Shown in pieces: positions 27,894 to 37,114 of a stretch of 64,000 nucleotides of DNA. The stretch is from contig NC_014762.1 in the NCBI RefSeq assembly GCF_000183725.1, positions 248,001 through 312,000 on the forward strand, in the 5' to 3' direction. The position numbers and the translations under genes are program-made. Below the pieces are notes generated by a model. It was given only the letters and a program-made list of their open reading frames with translations. It did not search any database and was not told where the DNA came from. Source of the DNA: Sulfuricurvum kujiense DSM 16994. GTDB lineage: Bacteria > Campylobacterota > Campylobacteria > Campylobacterales > Sulfurimonadaceae. Position 1 is the stretch's first letter, and every line of letters starts with the position of its first letter.

Positions 27894-28640
27894 TTAGAGA
27901 CTTCCTTTTAACTTCTCCCACAATAAACCTAAATATTCATGAAATGCACATTCTGAGCGACGCAATCCGCCTGATGAGGGAAACTGCCATAGGGTATCTT
28001 CTTTTTTGACGAGAAAATCAGTTGGGGCTTCAATAACACAAATACCGTTTTTACGAAAAATAGATGATGCCCGAACCATATGGGAAGCTGATGTCACAAG
28101 AATAAGCGGCTGCGATCCGACAATCTTTTTAACCGCTATCGCTTCTTCCGCAGTATCCTTTGCTTCTTCCAGAATAACTATATCATTGGAATTGACGCCG
28201 AGTGCGATTGCCAGTTGGGAATTTTTTCGGGCATTGCTGACACTGTCTCCTCCCCCGTATCCGCTAAAAATCAATTTCATACCCGGATGACTTTTATAGA
28301 GCAATATTCCTTCGTTGACGCGTGCCAATGATGTAAGGCTCAGCTCAGATGAGAGCGGAATGTTTTGACTCGAAGTATGGCCGTTTCCGAGAACATGAAT
28401 ATAGCGCGGAAACGGAGAATGCAGCTGTACTTTGGGATAAGCATTTTCAAGAGGTTTGAGCAGCAGTGCCGAAAATGGGGGATAGGACAAAATAGTAATC
28501 CAAGCGAAAGAGAAGACAAATAGAATTTTGGCTCGTCGTCTATTTCCTCTTTGCAAAAGGTATAAGGCAAGGGCACTAGAGATCAAAAAGATCGGAAAAG
28601 GGTAGATGAAAGAGGATATAAGCTTTTTTAGTTCAAACAT
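27894..28640 (-). CDS. ElyC/SanA/YdcF family protein (DUF218)
   Basis: A 248-residue protein with two N-terminal transmembrane helices (FPIFLISSALALYLL and ILFVFSFAWITILSYP) followed by a DUF218 domain. Typical stretches are IHVLGNGHTSS, ARVNEGILLYKSHPGMKLIFSGYGG and LVTSASHMVRASSIFRK. Family members such as ElyC act in envelope/peptidoglycan precursor homeostasis, but the biochemical reaction is unsettled. Convergent with the tRNA gene, with ten bases between. Confidence 0.85.
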   Translation of the reverse strand: MFELKKLISSFIYPFPIFLISSALALYLLQRGNRRRAKILFVFSFAWITILSYPPFSALLLKPLENAYPKVQLHSPFPRYIHVLGNGHTSSQNIPLSSELSLTSLARVNEGILLYKSHPGMKLIFSGYGGGDSVSNARKNSQLAIALGVNSNDIVILEEAKDTAEEAIAVKKIVGSQPLILVTSASHMVRASSIFRKNGICVIEAPTDFLVKKEDTLWQFPSSGGLRRSECAFHEYLGLLWEKLKGSL

Positions 28641-28657
28641 AGCGTCAAAAATGACGG

Positions 28658-28987
28658 TTATGCTTTATTTTTTCGTGCGGCAATCTCACCCAAGAAGCTT
28701 TCCAAATCGTATTTGACACGGTATTGTGGGGTGAGGATGTGAACGAGAATATCGCCTAGATCGATAGCGACCCAGTCTCCGCTCTCATCAACATACAAAA
28801 ACTGCTCTTCAGGCTTTAGCCCTTTTTTGAGATGATCGAGAAGTGCCAGCGTATGGCGTTCCCCTAATGATGAGGCGATAACAACGTAGTCAGCGAAGTA
28901 ATCGCCACCTTGAAGATCGAATACTTCGATTGCTTCGGCTTTGTTTTGGTCTAAGATCGCGCTGATTTTTTCAATTCGTGGATTCAC
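28658..28987 (-). CDS. rsfS: Ribosomal silencing factor
   Basis: A 109-residue RsfS/Iojap protein that binds L14 on the large subunit and blocks subunit joining under starvation. Family features are AEAIEVFDLQGGDYFADYVVIASSLGERH-type core (positions about 17-45) and DWVAIDLGDILVHIL. Overlaps the nadD stop by four bases (ATGA). The pair nadD-rsfS is a common bacterial arrangement. Confidence 0.95.
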   Translation of the reverse strand: MNPRIEKISAILDQNKAEAIEVFDLQGGDYFADYVVIASSLGERHTLALLDHLKKGLKPEEQFLYVDESGDWVAIDLGDILVHILTPQYRVKYDLESFLGEIAARKNKA

Positions 28988-29517
28988 AGATGTTCCTTAT
29001 AATAGGTAATAATTTTTTGTTCGATCTTCGGGTCCAATCCTAATGTGACATAGGAAGAACGAAAATCGGTTGAGCTGATCGGCACATGGGTAGTAAGCCG
29101 AATCATATTTTCCGGGATGGATATCCCATCCCGATCAGCAACAACCCAATGCACCATTGCATCGAGTTCATCAAAATTGTGCCAGTGAGACAGTTTTTCG
29201 AGATTGTCCGCTCCGATGATGAGGTAGAGTTCATCGCAAAACGGAGCGAAATGTTTAACGGTTTCAATCGTATAAACGCTGCGGTCATGAGCAATTTCAA
29301 AATCGCTGATAACTACTCTCTCGTAGGGTTTAAAAATCTCTTTCAGCCACTCGAAACGAACGGCACCGTCAACCGTGACGGAAGGCTTGAACGGATTTCG
29401 TGATGCCGGAACGACGATGAGTCTGTCTATCGGCAAAACACGTAAAGCTTCTTCTACAACAGCAACGTGTCCGGCATGCGGCGGATCGAAACTTCCGCCG
29501 TAGAGTGCAAGCTTCAT
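28984..29517 (-). CDS. nadD: Nicotinate-nucleotide adenylyltransferase
   Basis: A 177-residue nucleotidyltransferase making deamido-NAD from nicotinate mononucleotide and ATP. The N-terminal GGSFDPPHAGH holds the HxGH motif, and the C-terminal ISSTDFRSS is the second nucleotide-binding motif. Length is slightly short of the family mean but complete. Divergent from gap, with a minus-strand TATAAT at 29542-29547 upstream. Confidence 0.94.
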   Translation of the reverse strand: MKLALYGGSFDPPHAGHVAVVEEALRVLPIDRLIVVPASRNPFKPSVTVDGAVRFEWLKEIFKPYERVVISDFEIAHDRSVYTIETVKHFAPFCDELYLIIGADNLEKLSHWHNFDELDAMVHWVVADRDGISIPENMIRLTTHVPISSTDFRSSYVTLGLDPKIEQKIITYYKEHL

Positions 29518-29541
29518 AAGCCTTAACTTCTTTTAATCGAA

Positions 29542-29565
29542 ATTATAACCGATTTTTGGTAAAAT
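29542..29565. promoter_or_regulatory. Divergent -10 boxes for nadD and gap
   Basis: Minus-strand TATAAT (29542-29547) points to nadD and plus-strand TAAAAT (29560-29565) to the gap operon. They lie only 12 bases apart, so the two polymerase sites overlap and may compete. Confidence 0.45.
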
Positions 29566-29598
29566 CATCCCCTATTTTGTGTTTGTAGGATTATGGTA

Positions 29599-30603
29599 AT
29601 GGCGTTGAAGATTGCATTAAACGGATTCGGTCGCATAGGTCGCTGTGTTACCCGTCTTATCGCCATGCGCACCGATGTTGAGCTTGTCGCCATAAACGAC
29701 ATGGCTTCAGTCGAGATGATGCTTTACTTATTGCAAAATGATTCGGTACACGGCCAATTCGGAATCGATGCGGCGATAATAGGAGATGACTACCTGCAAA
29801 TCGCCGGTCAAAAGGTACGGATTTTTTCTGAAAAGAACCCTGAGAATCTGGATTTTGCCTCACTGGGAGCGGATGTCGTTTTTGAGTGCAGCGGTTTGTT
29901 TCTAACGGGGGCCTTGACAAAACACCATTTGGAAAAAGGGGTGAAAAAAGTTATTTTGTCCGCCCCGACTCAGGACAGTGCGATCCCTACTTTTGTATTG
30001 GGAGTCAATGAGCATTTGTATGCGGGGGAAAATATTATTTCGAACGCATCGTGTACGACCAATTGCTTAGGACCGATTGCAAAAATCCTTGATGAAACAT
30101 ACGGCATCGAAAAAGGGCTGATGACGACGGTTCATGCCTATACCAACGGCCAGGCGATTATTGACTCGGCGCACGGAAGCGATATGAGACGTTCCCGTGC
30201 TGCGGCGCTTAATATGATCCCGACGACTACCGGTGCGGCAAAGGCTATCAGTCTGGTACTGCCGTCGTTAGAGGGCAAGCTGCACGGTCAAAGCGTACGG
30301 GTTCCGACAGCGGATGTGTCGATGGTCGATTTGAATGTTCTCATCAGCCGTTCTACTTCCAAAGAGGAACTGAGTAACCTTTTTAAATCGTATGCCGAGG
30401 GCAGTTTGAAGGGAATTTTGGAAGTAGATGAGCGTTATCGTGTTTCGCAGGATTTTGTCGGATCACCTTTCAGTGCCACAGTGGCAGATGACTTGATACA
30501 GGTCGTCGATGGAAATATGGTCAAAATCATGGCGTGGTATGATAATGAATGGGGTTATTCCAACCGTCTTATCGAAATGGCATTGTTTATTACAAAACAG
30601 TAA
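29599..30603 (+). CDS. gap: Glyceraldehyde-3-phosphate dehydrogenase
   Basis: A 334-residue GAPDH. NAD-binding loop NGFGRIGR is at the N-terminus, the catalytic thiol is Cys152 in SNASCTTNC, and the C-terminal WYDNEWGYSNR is present. An Asp follows the second strand (AINDMASV), favouring NAD over NADP. ATG at 29599 is preferred because AGGA (29587-29590) is eight bases before it; an ATG at 29593 adds two residues. First gene of a gap-pgk-tpiA-fabI operon, which in an autotroph would mainly run towards sugars. Confidence 0.97.
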   Translation: MALKIALNGFGRIGRCVTRLIAMRTDVELVAINDMASVEMMLYLLQNDSVHGQFGIDAAIIGDDYLQIAGQKVRIFSEKNPENLDFASLGADVVFECSGLFLTGALTKHHLEKGVKKVILSAPTQDSAIPTFVLGVNEHLYAGENIISNASCTTNCLGPIAKILDETYGIEKGLMTTVHAYTNGQAIIDSAHGSDMRRSRAAALNMIPTTTGAAKAISLVLPSLEGKLHGQSVRVPTADVSMVDLNVLISRSTSKEELSNLFKSYAEGSLKGILEVDERYRVSQDFVGSPFSATVADDLIQVVDGNMVKIMAWYDNEWGYSNRLIEMALFITKQ

Positions 30604-30648
30604 AAATAGTCTGAATTTAATTTTAATCTTACAGTAAGAAGGAAAAAA

Positions 30649-31839
30649 ATGCAGTTACTCGGTATCAAAGAGTGTGACATCCACGGCAAGAAAGTATTTA
30701 TTCGATGTGATTTTAACGTTCCGATGGACGATTACGGCAATATTACCGATGACAGACGAATCCGCTCAGCACTAGCAACAATCAATTATTGTCTTGATCA
30801 AAAATGTGCAATTATTTTGGCATCACACTTCGGACGTCCTAAAGGGGAACCGGATGAAAAATATTCACTTGCACCTATAGCCCGTCGGTTGCATCAGCTT
30901 CTTAAAATTGATGTTCAGGTGGCGGATGACGTTGTCGGAGAGAGTGCGTTAAAACTTGCTCACGAGCTTAAAAACGGAGAAGTATTGCTTCTGGAGAACC
31001 TCCGTTTTGAAAAAGGGGAGACGAAAAATGACCCTGATTTAAGTGCTGCATTGGCTTCGATGGCAGAAGTGTATATTAATGACGCATTCGGTGTCAGCCA
31101 CCGTGCTCATGCTTCGGTTGAGGGGATAACTGCACATTTTGATAATGCACATAAAGCAGCCGGTTTCTTGCTTCAAAAAGAGATTCAATTTTTCGGAACT
31201 TTACTAGAGCATCCTGTAAGACCGTTTGCCGCGATTGTCGGCGGAAGCAAAGTTTCAGGGAAGCTTGAAGCATTGATAAACCTGCTGCCGAAAGTGGATA
31301 AAATGCTGATCGGCGGGGGGATGGCCTTCACATTTCTCAAAGCGTTGGGGCATGACGTCGGAAATTCCCTTGTTGAAGACGATTTGATTCCTGAAGCTCT
31401 CAAAATCATGGAAGAAGCGAAACGGTTGGGAGTCAAGTTTTATTTGCCGGTAGATGTCGTTGCGGCAGAAAAATTTGCCCCTGATTCCGCCAGCCGTCTT
31501 TGCAGCGTTCAAGAGATCCCTTCAGGATGGATGGGACTCGATATCGGGCCTGCGACTGTAAGACTGTATCGTCAGGTACTCGGTGATGTTCAGACGATCC
31601 TATGGAACGGGCCGATGGGAGTTTATGAGATGGATCGATATGCACGCGGATCCAATAAAATTGCCCATTTTGTCGCCGATTCCTATGCGACGAGCGTCGT
31701 CGGCGGAGGCGATACGGCTGATTTGGTTCAACGTGTCGGGTTGGATGAAGAGATTACCTTTATCTCTACCGGAGGCGGAGCATCACTGGAGTTGCTTGAA
31801 GGGAAAATTCTTCCCGGAGTTAAACCGTTGTTGAAATAA
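30649..31839 (+). CDS. pgk: Phosphoglycerate kinase
   Basis: A 396-residue kinase interconverting 1,3-bisphosphoglycerate and 3-phosphoglycerate. It carries [20 protein letters not shown] near the N-terminus, [29 protein letters not shown], the nucleotide-binding [13 protein letters not shown], and the C-terminal [11 protein letters not shown] and [25 protein letters not shown] precedes the ATG. The 45-base gap to gap has no terminator. Confidence 0.97.
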   Translation: MQLLGIKECDIHGKKVFIRCDFNVPMDDYGNITDDRRIRSALATINYCLDQKCAIILASHFGRPKGEPDEKYSLAPIARRLHQLLKIDVQVADDVVGESALKLAHELKNGEVLLLENLRFEKGETKNDPDLSAALASMAEVYINDAFGVSHRAHASVEGITAHFDNAHKAAGFLLQKEIQFFGTLLEHPVRPFAAIVGGSKVSGKLEALINLLPKVDKMLIGGGMAFTFLKALGHDVGNSLVEDDLIPEALKIMEEAKRLGVKFYLPVDVVAAEKFAPDSASRLCSVQEIPSGWMGLDIGPATVRLYRQVLGDVQTILWNGPMGVYEMDRYARGSNKIAHFVADSYATSVVGGGDTADLVQRVGLDEEITFISTGGGASLELLEGKILPGVKPLLK

Positions 31840-31852
31840 AAAGGAGAATGTC

Positions 31853-32572
31853 ATGATATTGTGTGCCAACTTTAAAGCGAACAAAACACGTCAAGAGACA
31901 CGTGCCTATATGGCTGTAGTAGAGTCATTTGTAAGTGCAAACGATATCACCGATACGATTATCGTATTTCCTCCGTTTACGGCATTGGAGCATGATCCCC
32001 GCAACGTATTGATCGGAGTCCAAAACGGCTATCCGGTAAAAAACGGCGCCTTTACCGGAGAGATAGCATTGGAGCAGCTCGAAGAGTTCGGAATCAAGAC
32101 GATTCTGATCGGTCACTCCGAACGCCGTCATATCCTCGGTGAGACGCAAGAGCAGATAGCGGCTAAATTCCGGTTTTTTGCCGAACAGGGATTTTTGATC
32201 GTTTACTGTGTCGGTGAACCTTTAGAGATTAGAGAACAGGGACATGAAGCTCTCATGGCCTATATAGAAAAGCAGTTTGAAGGGATTGATCTGACCTATT
32301 CGGATCTGGTTCTTGCCTATGAACCGGTATGGGCTATCGGTACGGGGCTGACCCCTTCAAATAGCGATATAGAGCTTTTACACGGAGCGTTAAGAATGAA
32401 AACGACTGCGCCTCTTTTATACGGGGGGAGTGTCAAAGTGGACAATGCGGGTGAAATTATGGCCTTGGAAAACGTTGACGGCGTTCTTGTAGGCTCAGCG
32501 GCACTCAGTGCCAACGATTTTTGCGATATGATCGCACAAGCAGTGGAATTAAACACAGAAAAAGGAGAATAA
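31853..32572 (+). CDS. tpiA: Triosephosphate isomerase
   Basis: A 239-residue TIM barrel, a little shorter than E. coli TpiA, as seen in Campylobacter. N-terminal Asn/Lys in LCANFKANKTR, the catalytic His in IGHSERRHILGE, the catalytic Glu in VLAYEPVWAIGTG, and the phosphate-binding LLYGGSVKVDNAGEI are all present. A strong AAAGGAG precedes the start. Confidence 0.96.
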   Translation: MILCANFKANKTRQETRAYMAVVESFVSANDITDTIIVFPPFTALEHDPRNVLIGVQNGYPVKNGAFTGEIALEQLEEFGIKTILIGHSERRHILGETQEQIAAKFRFFAEQGFLIVYCVGEPLEIREQGHEALMAYIEKQFEGIDLTYSDLVLAYEPVWAIGTGLTPSNSDIELLHGALRMKTTAPLLYGGSVKVDNAGEIMALENVDGVLVGSAALSANDFCDMIAQAVELNTEKGE

Positions 32573-32575
32573 TAG

Positions 32576-33400
<825 letters not shown>

Positions 33401-33406
33401 TGGTGA

Positions 33407-33656
33407 ATATACTTTTCTTATGAAAAAGAAAAGTATGCAAAAGAAAATCGCCCTCTCAACAAAACGCTTCCAATCGCTTTGGCACTTCTGCCAGCGATTG
33501 GGCTCTATGTGAGTTTCGGGGGCATATTTATTGAATAAAGAATTCCGTGATCCAACACCAAGAGCCGTTCCGGAGGCAGTAGTGCCGAGAGGAACGAGCG
33601 TTCTTGGATCACGGTATGTTCTTTTGGTACTTTTCTGGCTAAATAGAAAAGTATAT
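33407..33656. repeat. Structured intergenic repeat, copy A
   Basis: A 250 bp element present again in inverted orientation at 36831-37073 with only scattered differences. Its ends form a perfect 12-base terminal inverted repeat ATATACTTTTCT (33407-33418 and 33645-33656). Inside lie a TACTTTTCTT/AAGAAAAGTA hairpin at the left end, an outer stem GCCCTC/GGGGGC enclosing CAATCGCT/AGCGATTG and GGCA-CTTC-TGCC, a stem CCGTGATCCAA/TTGGATCACGG enclosing CGTTCC/GGAACG and GGCA-GTAG-TGCC, and a terminal TACTTTTCT/AGAAAAGTA hairpin. Located between the convergent ends of fabI and the lipoprotein gene. Frames across it are not credible genes. Confidence 0.85.
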
Positions 33657-33670
33657 TGTGTTACGAAACG

Positions 33671-34210
33671 TTACTTGCCGATAACCGGCATACCATTTAT
33701 TTTTTCGATATGAGACGGCTCTTTCGGTTTTCCCTCATTCATCTTCTCTTTCTTTTCCAAATAGGATTTCCATTTATCGGCGTATTTTTGCAGGGTAAAC
33801 GGCGTATTGTCTTCATCCAGAGGGACAACTTCGGTTTTAGTTGTGACGGTGCCGTCGGGAGCTTTCATGGTAGTCGTAATCTGTGTGGCGTTTGTCATTT
33901 TTTGAACCGTTTTACCGTCGGAAGTTTGTGTGGTAACAGACATTTTAGTCGGTTCGGTTTTGGTCGTTATCACTGTGCCGTCGCTTTGTTGCTTGGTATT
34001 CACCGTAGGTTCGTTTGCCATCATAGGGTTCCACTCCTCTTTGAGCCAGATGTCGAGAGAACGCTGCATTATTCCCCCTTCACTGGCGGCGGTAGTGCTG
34101 GGAGAGACGGCTTGCAGATTTGTGTTTTGTGACGGCGTTACTCCCATATGATTGGCGGCACAGCCGCTGAGTATCAACAGGGCAATGGATAAGCTAAGAG
34201 AATGGCGCAT
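33671..34210 (-). CDS. Hypothetical lipoprotein
   Basis: A 179-residue protein with a lipoprotein signal peptide ending in the lipobox LILSGC (Cys17). The mature part is Thr/Lys-rich, with imperfect repeats of the form DGTVITTKTE, DGKTVQKMTN and DGTVTTKTEV that suggest short beta-hairpin units, then a helical C-terminus (KYADKWKSYLEKKEKMNEG). No known domain recognised. GAGGAAAT precedes the ATG. Divergent from the porin gene, with a candidate minus-strand -10 TATAGT at 34253-34258. It lies inside the interval bounded by the inverted repeats. Confidence 0.75.
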   Translation of the reverse strand: MRHSLSLSIALLILSGCAANHMGVTPSQNTNLQAVSPSTTAASEGGIMQRSLDIWLKEEWNPMMANEPTVNTKQQSDGTVITTKTEPTKMSVTTQTSDGKTVQKMTNATQITTTMKAPDGTVTTKTEVVPLDEDNTPFTLQKYADKWKSYLEKKEKMNEGKPKEPSHIEKINGMPVIGK

Positions 34211-34304
34211 GGTATTTCCTCTATTAAGGTTGAATTTTTCAGATTAGTTCGTACTATAACATAGAATTTACATGATAGTGTCTAAAAATAGGTGAGTATT
34301 AAAA

Positions 34305-34320
34305 GTGACAAAATTGTCAC
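34305..34320. promoter_or_regulatory. Operator-like palindrome upstream of the porin gene
   Basis: GTGACAA (34305-34311) and TTGTCAC (34314-34320) form a perfect seven-base inverted repeat around AA. Position and symmetry suit a dimeric regulator, perhaps of the CRP/FNR type; the regulator is not identified. Confidence 0.4.
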
Positions 34321-34387
34321 ATTCCCTAATTAAGGGGTTTGCATTTAGTAAACGGACAGAAAACAAAATTATTTTTTTACAGCATTG

Positions 34388-34410
34388 TTTAAGAATAGCG
34401 GGGTTACAAT
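34388..34410 (+). promoter_or_regulatory. Candidate promoter of the porin gene
   Basis: TTTAAG at 34388-34393 and TACAAT at 34405-34410 resemble the extended, -35-less promoters of Campylobacterota. A leader of about 45 bases ending in TTAAGGAGAATCA precedes the ATG at 34461. Confidence 0.4.
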
Positions 34411-34460
34411 TAACCTCGACGAAACAAAAACATAGGTCAAGCTTAACTTAAGGAGAATCA

Positions 34461-35801
34461 ATGAAGTTAGTTAAAATGAGTCTTGCAGCAGCAGTGTTGC
34501 TCGGAGCGAGCGCATTCGCAATCGATAATGTAAAAGTTAGCGGTGATGCTAAACTTTATTACAACACAAACAATGCTGATTATCTAGATGGCAGTGGTAA
34601 TAAACAAAGTGGTCTGTTTGACAAAGCAGCAAGTGCAGCGGATACAGCTCTTACTCTTGGTGTAACAGGTGATTTGACAAAAGGTGTCTCTTTCGGCGTT
34701 AAAGGTATTGCTGTTAGTACTCTTGGTCTTGAAAACAACCTTGTAAGCAACACATGGACAGGTGCACATGATGCGAAAGCAAACGGTTCATCTTTTGGTG
34801 CTCAAGTTGATGACCAAGCATGGATCAGTGAAATGTGGGTTGCTGCAACTCTTGGGAAAACTACGGCAAAACTTGGACGCATGGAGCTAGATACTCCATT
34901 TGCTTTCTCTGAAAAATGGTCTATCGCGACAAACACATTTGACGCAGCGGTTCTTATCAACCAAGACATCCCTGATACAACTCTAGTAGGTGCATGGGTA
35001 GGAAAAGGAAATGGTGTTAATGCTATTGGAGCATACTCATTGAATGGTGTTCCTAGCAACACTCCTGCTGTTGGAATCGATGGTATCGTAGGTGCTGGTG
35101 CAAACTTCGATACATTTGCTAGTGACGGCGCGTATGCAGCAGCATTGGTAAACAACTCTTTCAAACCTCTTACATTCCAAGCATGGTACTACAACGTTGT
35201 TGACGTTGCTGATACTTACTGGTTGCAAGCAGACATCGATTGCCAATTGGTTAAAGGTGTAAAAATCGGTGCACAATATGCAAATATGTCACCAAAAGGT
35301 AACATTGAATCAACATTGGATGGAATCGGATCAAACGATAATTCATCTGCATATGCATTCAAACTTGGATATGAAGGTGTTCAAAATCTAAAAGTTTCTG
35401 CTGCATATTCAAAAGCAGATTCAGACGGTGTATTGAAAATTGCTAACGTTGCAACAAATAACCTTGGTGCTGCTCAATCTAAATTGTACACTGAAGCATG
35501 GTGGAACTACGGATACGTTGGTGCTCCGGATGCTCGTTCTTGGAACGTAACGGCTGAGTACGATGCAGGTCTTGCTAAACTTGGCGCATACTATACAGAT
35601 GTATCAATCGATGATACGAATGTGGTCAACCAAGCGGTTGGTGGAAAAGACAATGTCGATATGAAAGAAATTGCAGTTACTGCAACTAAATCGTTCGGAC
35701 CGTTGGATGCGACTTTGGCTTATATCTCTACAGATGCTGACGATCAAAATACCGGTGATCGTTACGACACTGTACAAGCTTACTTGACTCTTAACTTCTA
35801 A
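34461..35801 (+). CDS. Major outer membrane porin (OprD-like family of Campylobacterota)
   Basis: A 446-residue beta-barrel protein. The signal peptide is about 21 residues (ending GASAFA), the mature protein starts IDNVKVSGDAKLYYNT, and it ends in LTLNF with the C-terminal Phe recognised by the BAM machine. Alternating strands and turn motifs such as KLGRMELDTPFAFSEKW match the major porins of Sulfurimonas and relatives. Codon choice differs from its neighbours (many GGT, GCA, ACA and AAC), consistent with very high expression. Its own promoter and operator-like palindrome lie in the 250-base gap upstream. Confidence 0.85.
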   Translation: MKLVKMSLAAAVLLGASAFAIDNVKVSGDAKLYYNTNNADYLDGSGNKQSGLFDKAASAADTALTLGVTGDLTKGVSFGVKGIAVSTLGLENNLVSNTWTGAHDAKANGSSFGAQVDDQAWISEMWVAATLGKTTAKLGRMELDTPFAFSEKWSIATNTFDAAVLINQDIPDTTLVGAWVGKGNGVNAIGAYSLNGVPSNTPAVGIDGIVGAGANFDTFASDGAYAAALVNNSFKPLTFQAWYYNVVDVADTYWLQADIDCQLVKGVKIGAQYANMSPKGNIESTLDGIGSNDNSSAYAFKLGYEGVQNLKVSAAYSKADSDGVLKIANVATNNLGAAQSKLYTEAWWNYGYVGAPDARSWNVTAEYDAGLAKLGAYYTDVSIDDTNVVNQAVGGKDNVDMKEIAVTATKSFGPLDATLAYISTDADDQNTGDRYDTVQAYLTLNF

Positions 35802-35817
35802 GAGTTTTTTTTGCTTC

Positions 35818-35835
35818 TCACCCTCTCGGGGGTGA
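35818..35835. terminator. Weak hairpin after the porin gene
   Basis: TCACCC (35818-35823) pairs with GGGTGA (35830-35835) across six bases, preceded by a T8 run at 35805-35812. The T-run is on the wrong side for a classical terminator of the porin message, so the assignment is tentative. Confidence 0.3.
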
Positions 35836-35862
35836 ACCCTTCTTGTATCTTTCCCTCTTTCG

Positions 35863-35868
35863 CTATAA
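35863..35868 (+). promoter_or_regulatory. Candidate -10 of the permease gene, leaderless arrangement
   Basis: TATAAT ends only seven bases before the ATG at 35876 and no Shine-Dalgarno sequence is present, as at miaA. Confidence 0.4.
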
Positions 35869-35875
35869 TCATTTT

Positions 35876-36829
35876 ATGAAATATTTTTTCCATTCATTGC
35901 TCTATACGTTTTTAATGCTGTTCTTGATCTCTGTTCTCTCCTTCGGGGCAATCCATATGGCACCCAACAGTTTTATGGGTGGTGAACTGAATCCCAATAT
36001 GACCCCTGAAGCTATCTCGCAGCTGCGTGCGGTTTACGGATTGGATAAGCCTCTGCTGAAGCAATACGCCGATTGGGTAGACAATTTGGTTACCCTCAAC
36101 TTCGGTATTTCATTCGTCAGCGGAGCGCAAGTCTCTAATGTAGTAGCCGATAGACTGCCTGTGACCTTGTGGATGAATATGATTGCTTTGACTTTGACAT
36201 TTGTTCTCTCATTAGGGATGGGGATTAAAGCGGCACTCTCGTATGGTAAGAAAACGGATACGATTATCAGCCAATTTTCACTGCTCAGTTTTGCTATGCC
36301 ATCGTATTATCTGGCTTTGGTAGCGATGATGGTTCTTAGCGTAGCGTTAGGATGGTTTCCGATTGCTGGGATACATTCGCTCGAACCGCCGGAGGGAATA
36401 GGGTATTATAGTGATATGGCGTGGCATTTGACACTGCCGATTGCAGTTATGGTTTTTGTCGGGGTGGGGAGTTTAGCCCTTTATATCCGCTCTTTGACGA
36501 TTGAAATCCTCAAAAGTGACTATATCTATTTTGCCCGTTCGCGGGGAATCGGAGAAGGTAAAATAATCCGCTATTACATACTTCCCAATCTTCTTCCTCC
36601 CATTGTAACGATGTTGGGTTTATCGTTGCCTGGCCTTATCGGCGGATCGGTGATACTTGAATCGATTTTCGGAATTGAGGGGATGGGGCAGCTGTTTTAT
36701 CTGAGTGCAATGAGTCGGGACTATCCGGTGATAATGGGGATTTTGATGATGAGTGCATTTTTGGCGCTTATCGGCAATCAGATTGCCGATGCGGTACTAT
36801 TGAAGTTAAATCCGTTTGTGAAGCGATAA
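35876..36829 (+). CDS. ABC transporter permease, DppB/OppB family
   Basis: A 317-residue inner membrane permease with about six helices. The N-terminal MKYFFHSLLYTFLMLFLISV helix, the periplasmic MTPEAISQLRAVYGLDKPLL motif and the cytoplasmic EAA loop near YFARSRGIGEGKIIRYYILP identify the dipeptide/oligopeptide/nickel permease family. No second permease, ATPases or binding protein lie nearby, so its partners must be encoded elsewhere. The ATG at 35876 is chosen since a TTG or ATG further up (35843) would overlap the -10 box. Confidence 0.88.
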   Translation: MKYFFHSLLYTFLMLFLISVLSFGAIHMAPNSFMGGELNPNMTPEAISQLRAVYGLDKPLLKQYADWVDNLVTLNFGISFVSGAQVSNVVADRLPVTLWMNMIALTLTFVLSLGMGIKAALSYGKKTDTIISQFSLLSFAMPSYYLALVAMMVLSVALGWFPIAGIHSLEPPEGIGYYSDMAWHLTLPIAVMVFVGVGSLALYIRSLTIEILKSDYIYFARSRGIGEGKIIRYYILPNLLPPIVTMLGLSLPGLIGGSVILESIFGIEGMGQLFYLSAMSRDYPVIMGILMMSAFLALIGNQIADAVLLKLNPFVKR

Positions 36830-36830
36830 T

Positions 36831-37073
36831 GTACTTTTCTCTTTGTGCTAGAAAAGTACCAAAAGAGCATACCGTGACCCAAGAACGCTCGTTTCTTCCG
36901 GCACTGCTGCCTTCGAAACGGCTCTAGGTATTGGATCACGGGAATTTTATTAAATAATGCCCCCGAAACTCACATATAGCCCAATCGCTGGCAGAAGTGC
37001 CAAAGCGATTGAAAGCGTTTTGTTGAGGGGGCGATTTTCTTTTGTTTCTTTTCTTGTGAAAAAGAAAAGAAAG
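36831..37073. repeat. Structured intergenic repeat, copy B (inverted relative to copy A)
   Basis: The reverse complement matches copy A along its whole length. Stems are preserved through paired changes: CGTTCC/GGAACG of copy A is CGTTTC/GAAACG here, the left-end TAC.../...GTA pair is TTTC.../...GAAA here, and the outer stem is a perfect GCCCCC/GGGGGC. The end nearest nusA carries TTTCTTTTCTT (37045-37055) and AAGAAAAGAAA (37062-37072). Lies between the convergent ends of the permease and nusA genes, where it could terminate both messages. Confidence 0.85.
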
Positions 37074-37114
37074 AGAGTATTTGATATTTAGGAATGGAAA
37101 AAGTCCGGAAAGGA

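Noticed and set aside
33531-34151. Several frames across repeat copy A and opposite the lipoprotein gene
   Set aside because: They are products of the palindromic repeat or antisense shadows of the lipoprotein gene, with no domain or ribosome site.
33407-37073. Composite transposon bounded by insertion sequences
   Set aside because: The bounding repeats encode no transposase, no target duplication is evident, and the enclosed genes are ordinary for the organism. A non-autonomous repeat remains possible and is reported.
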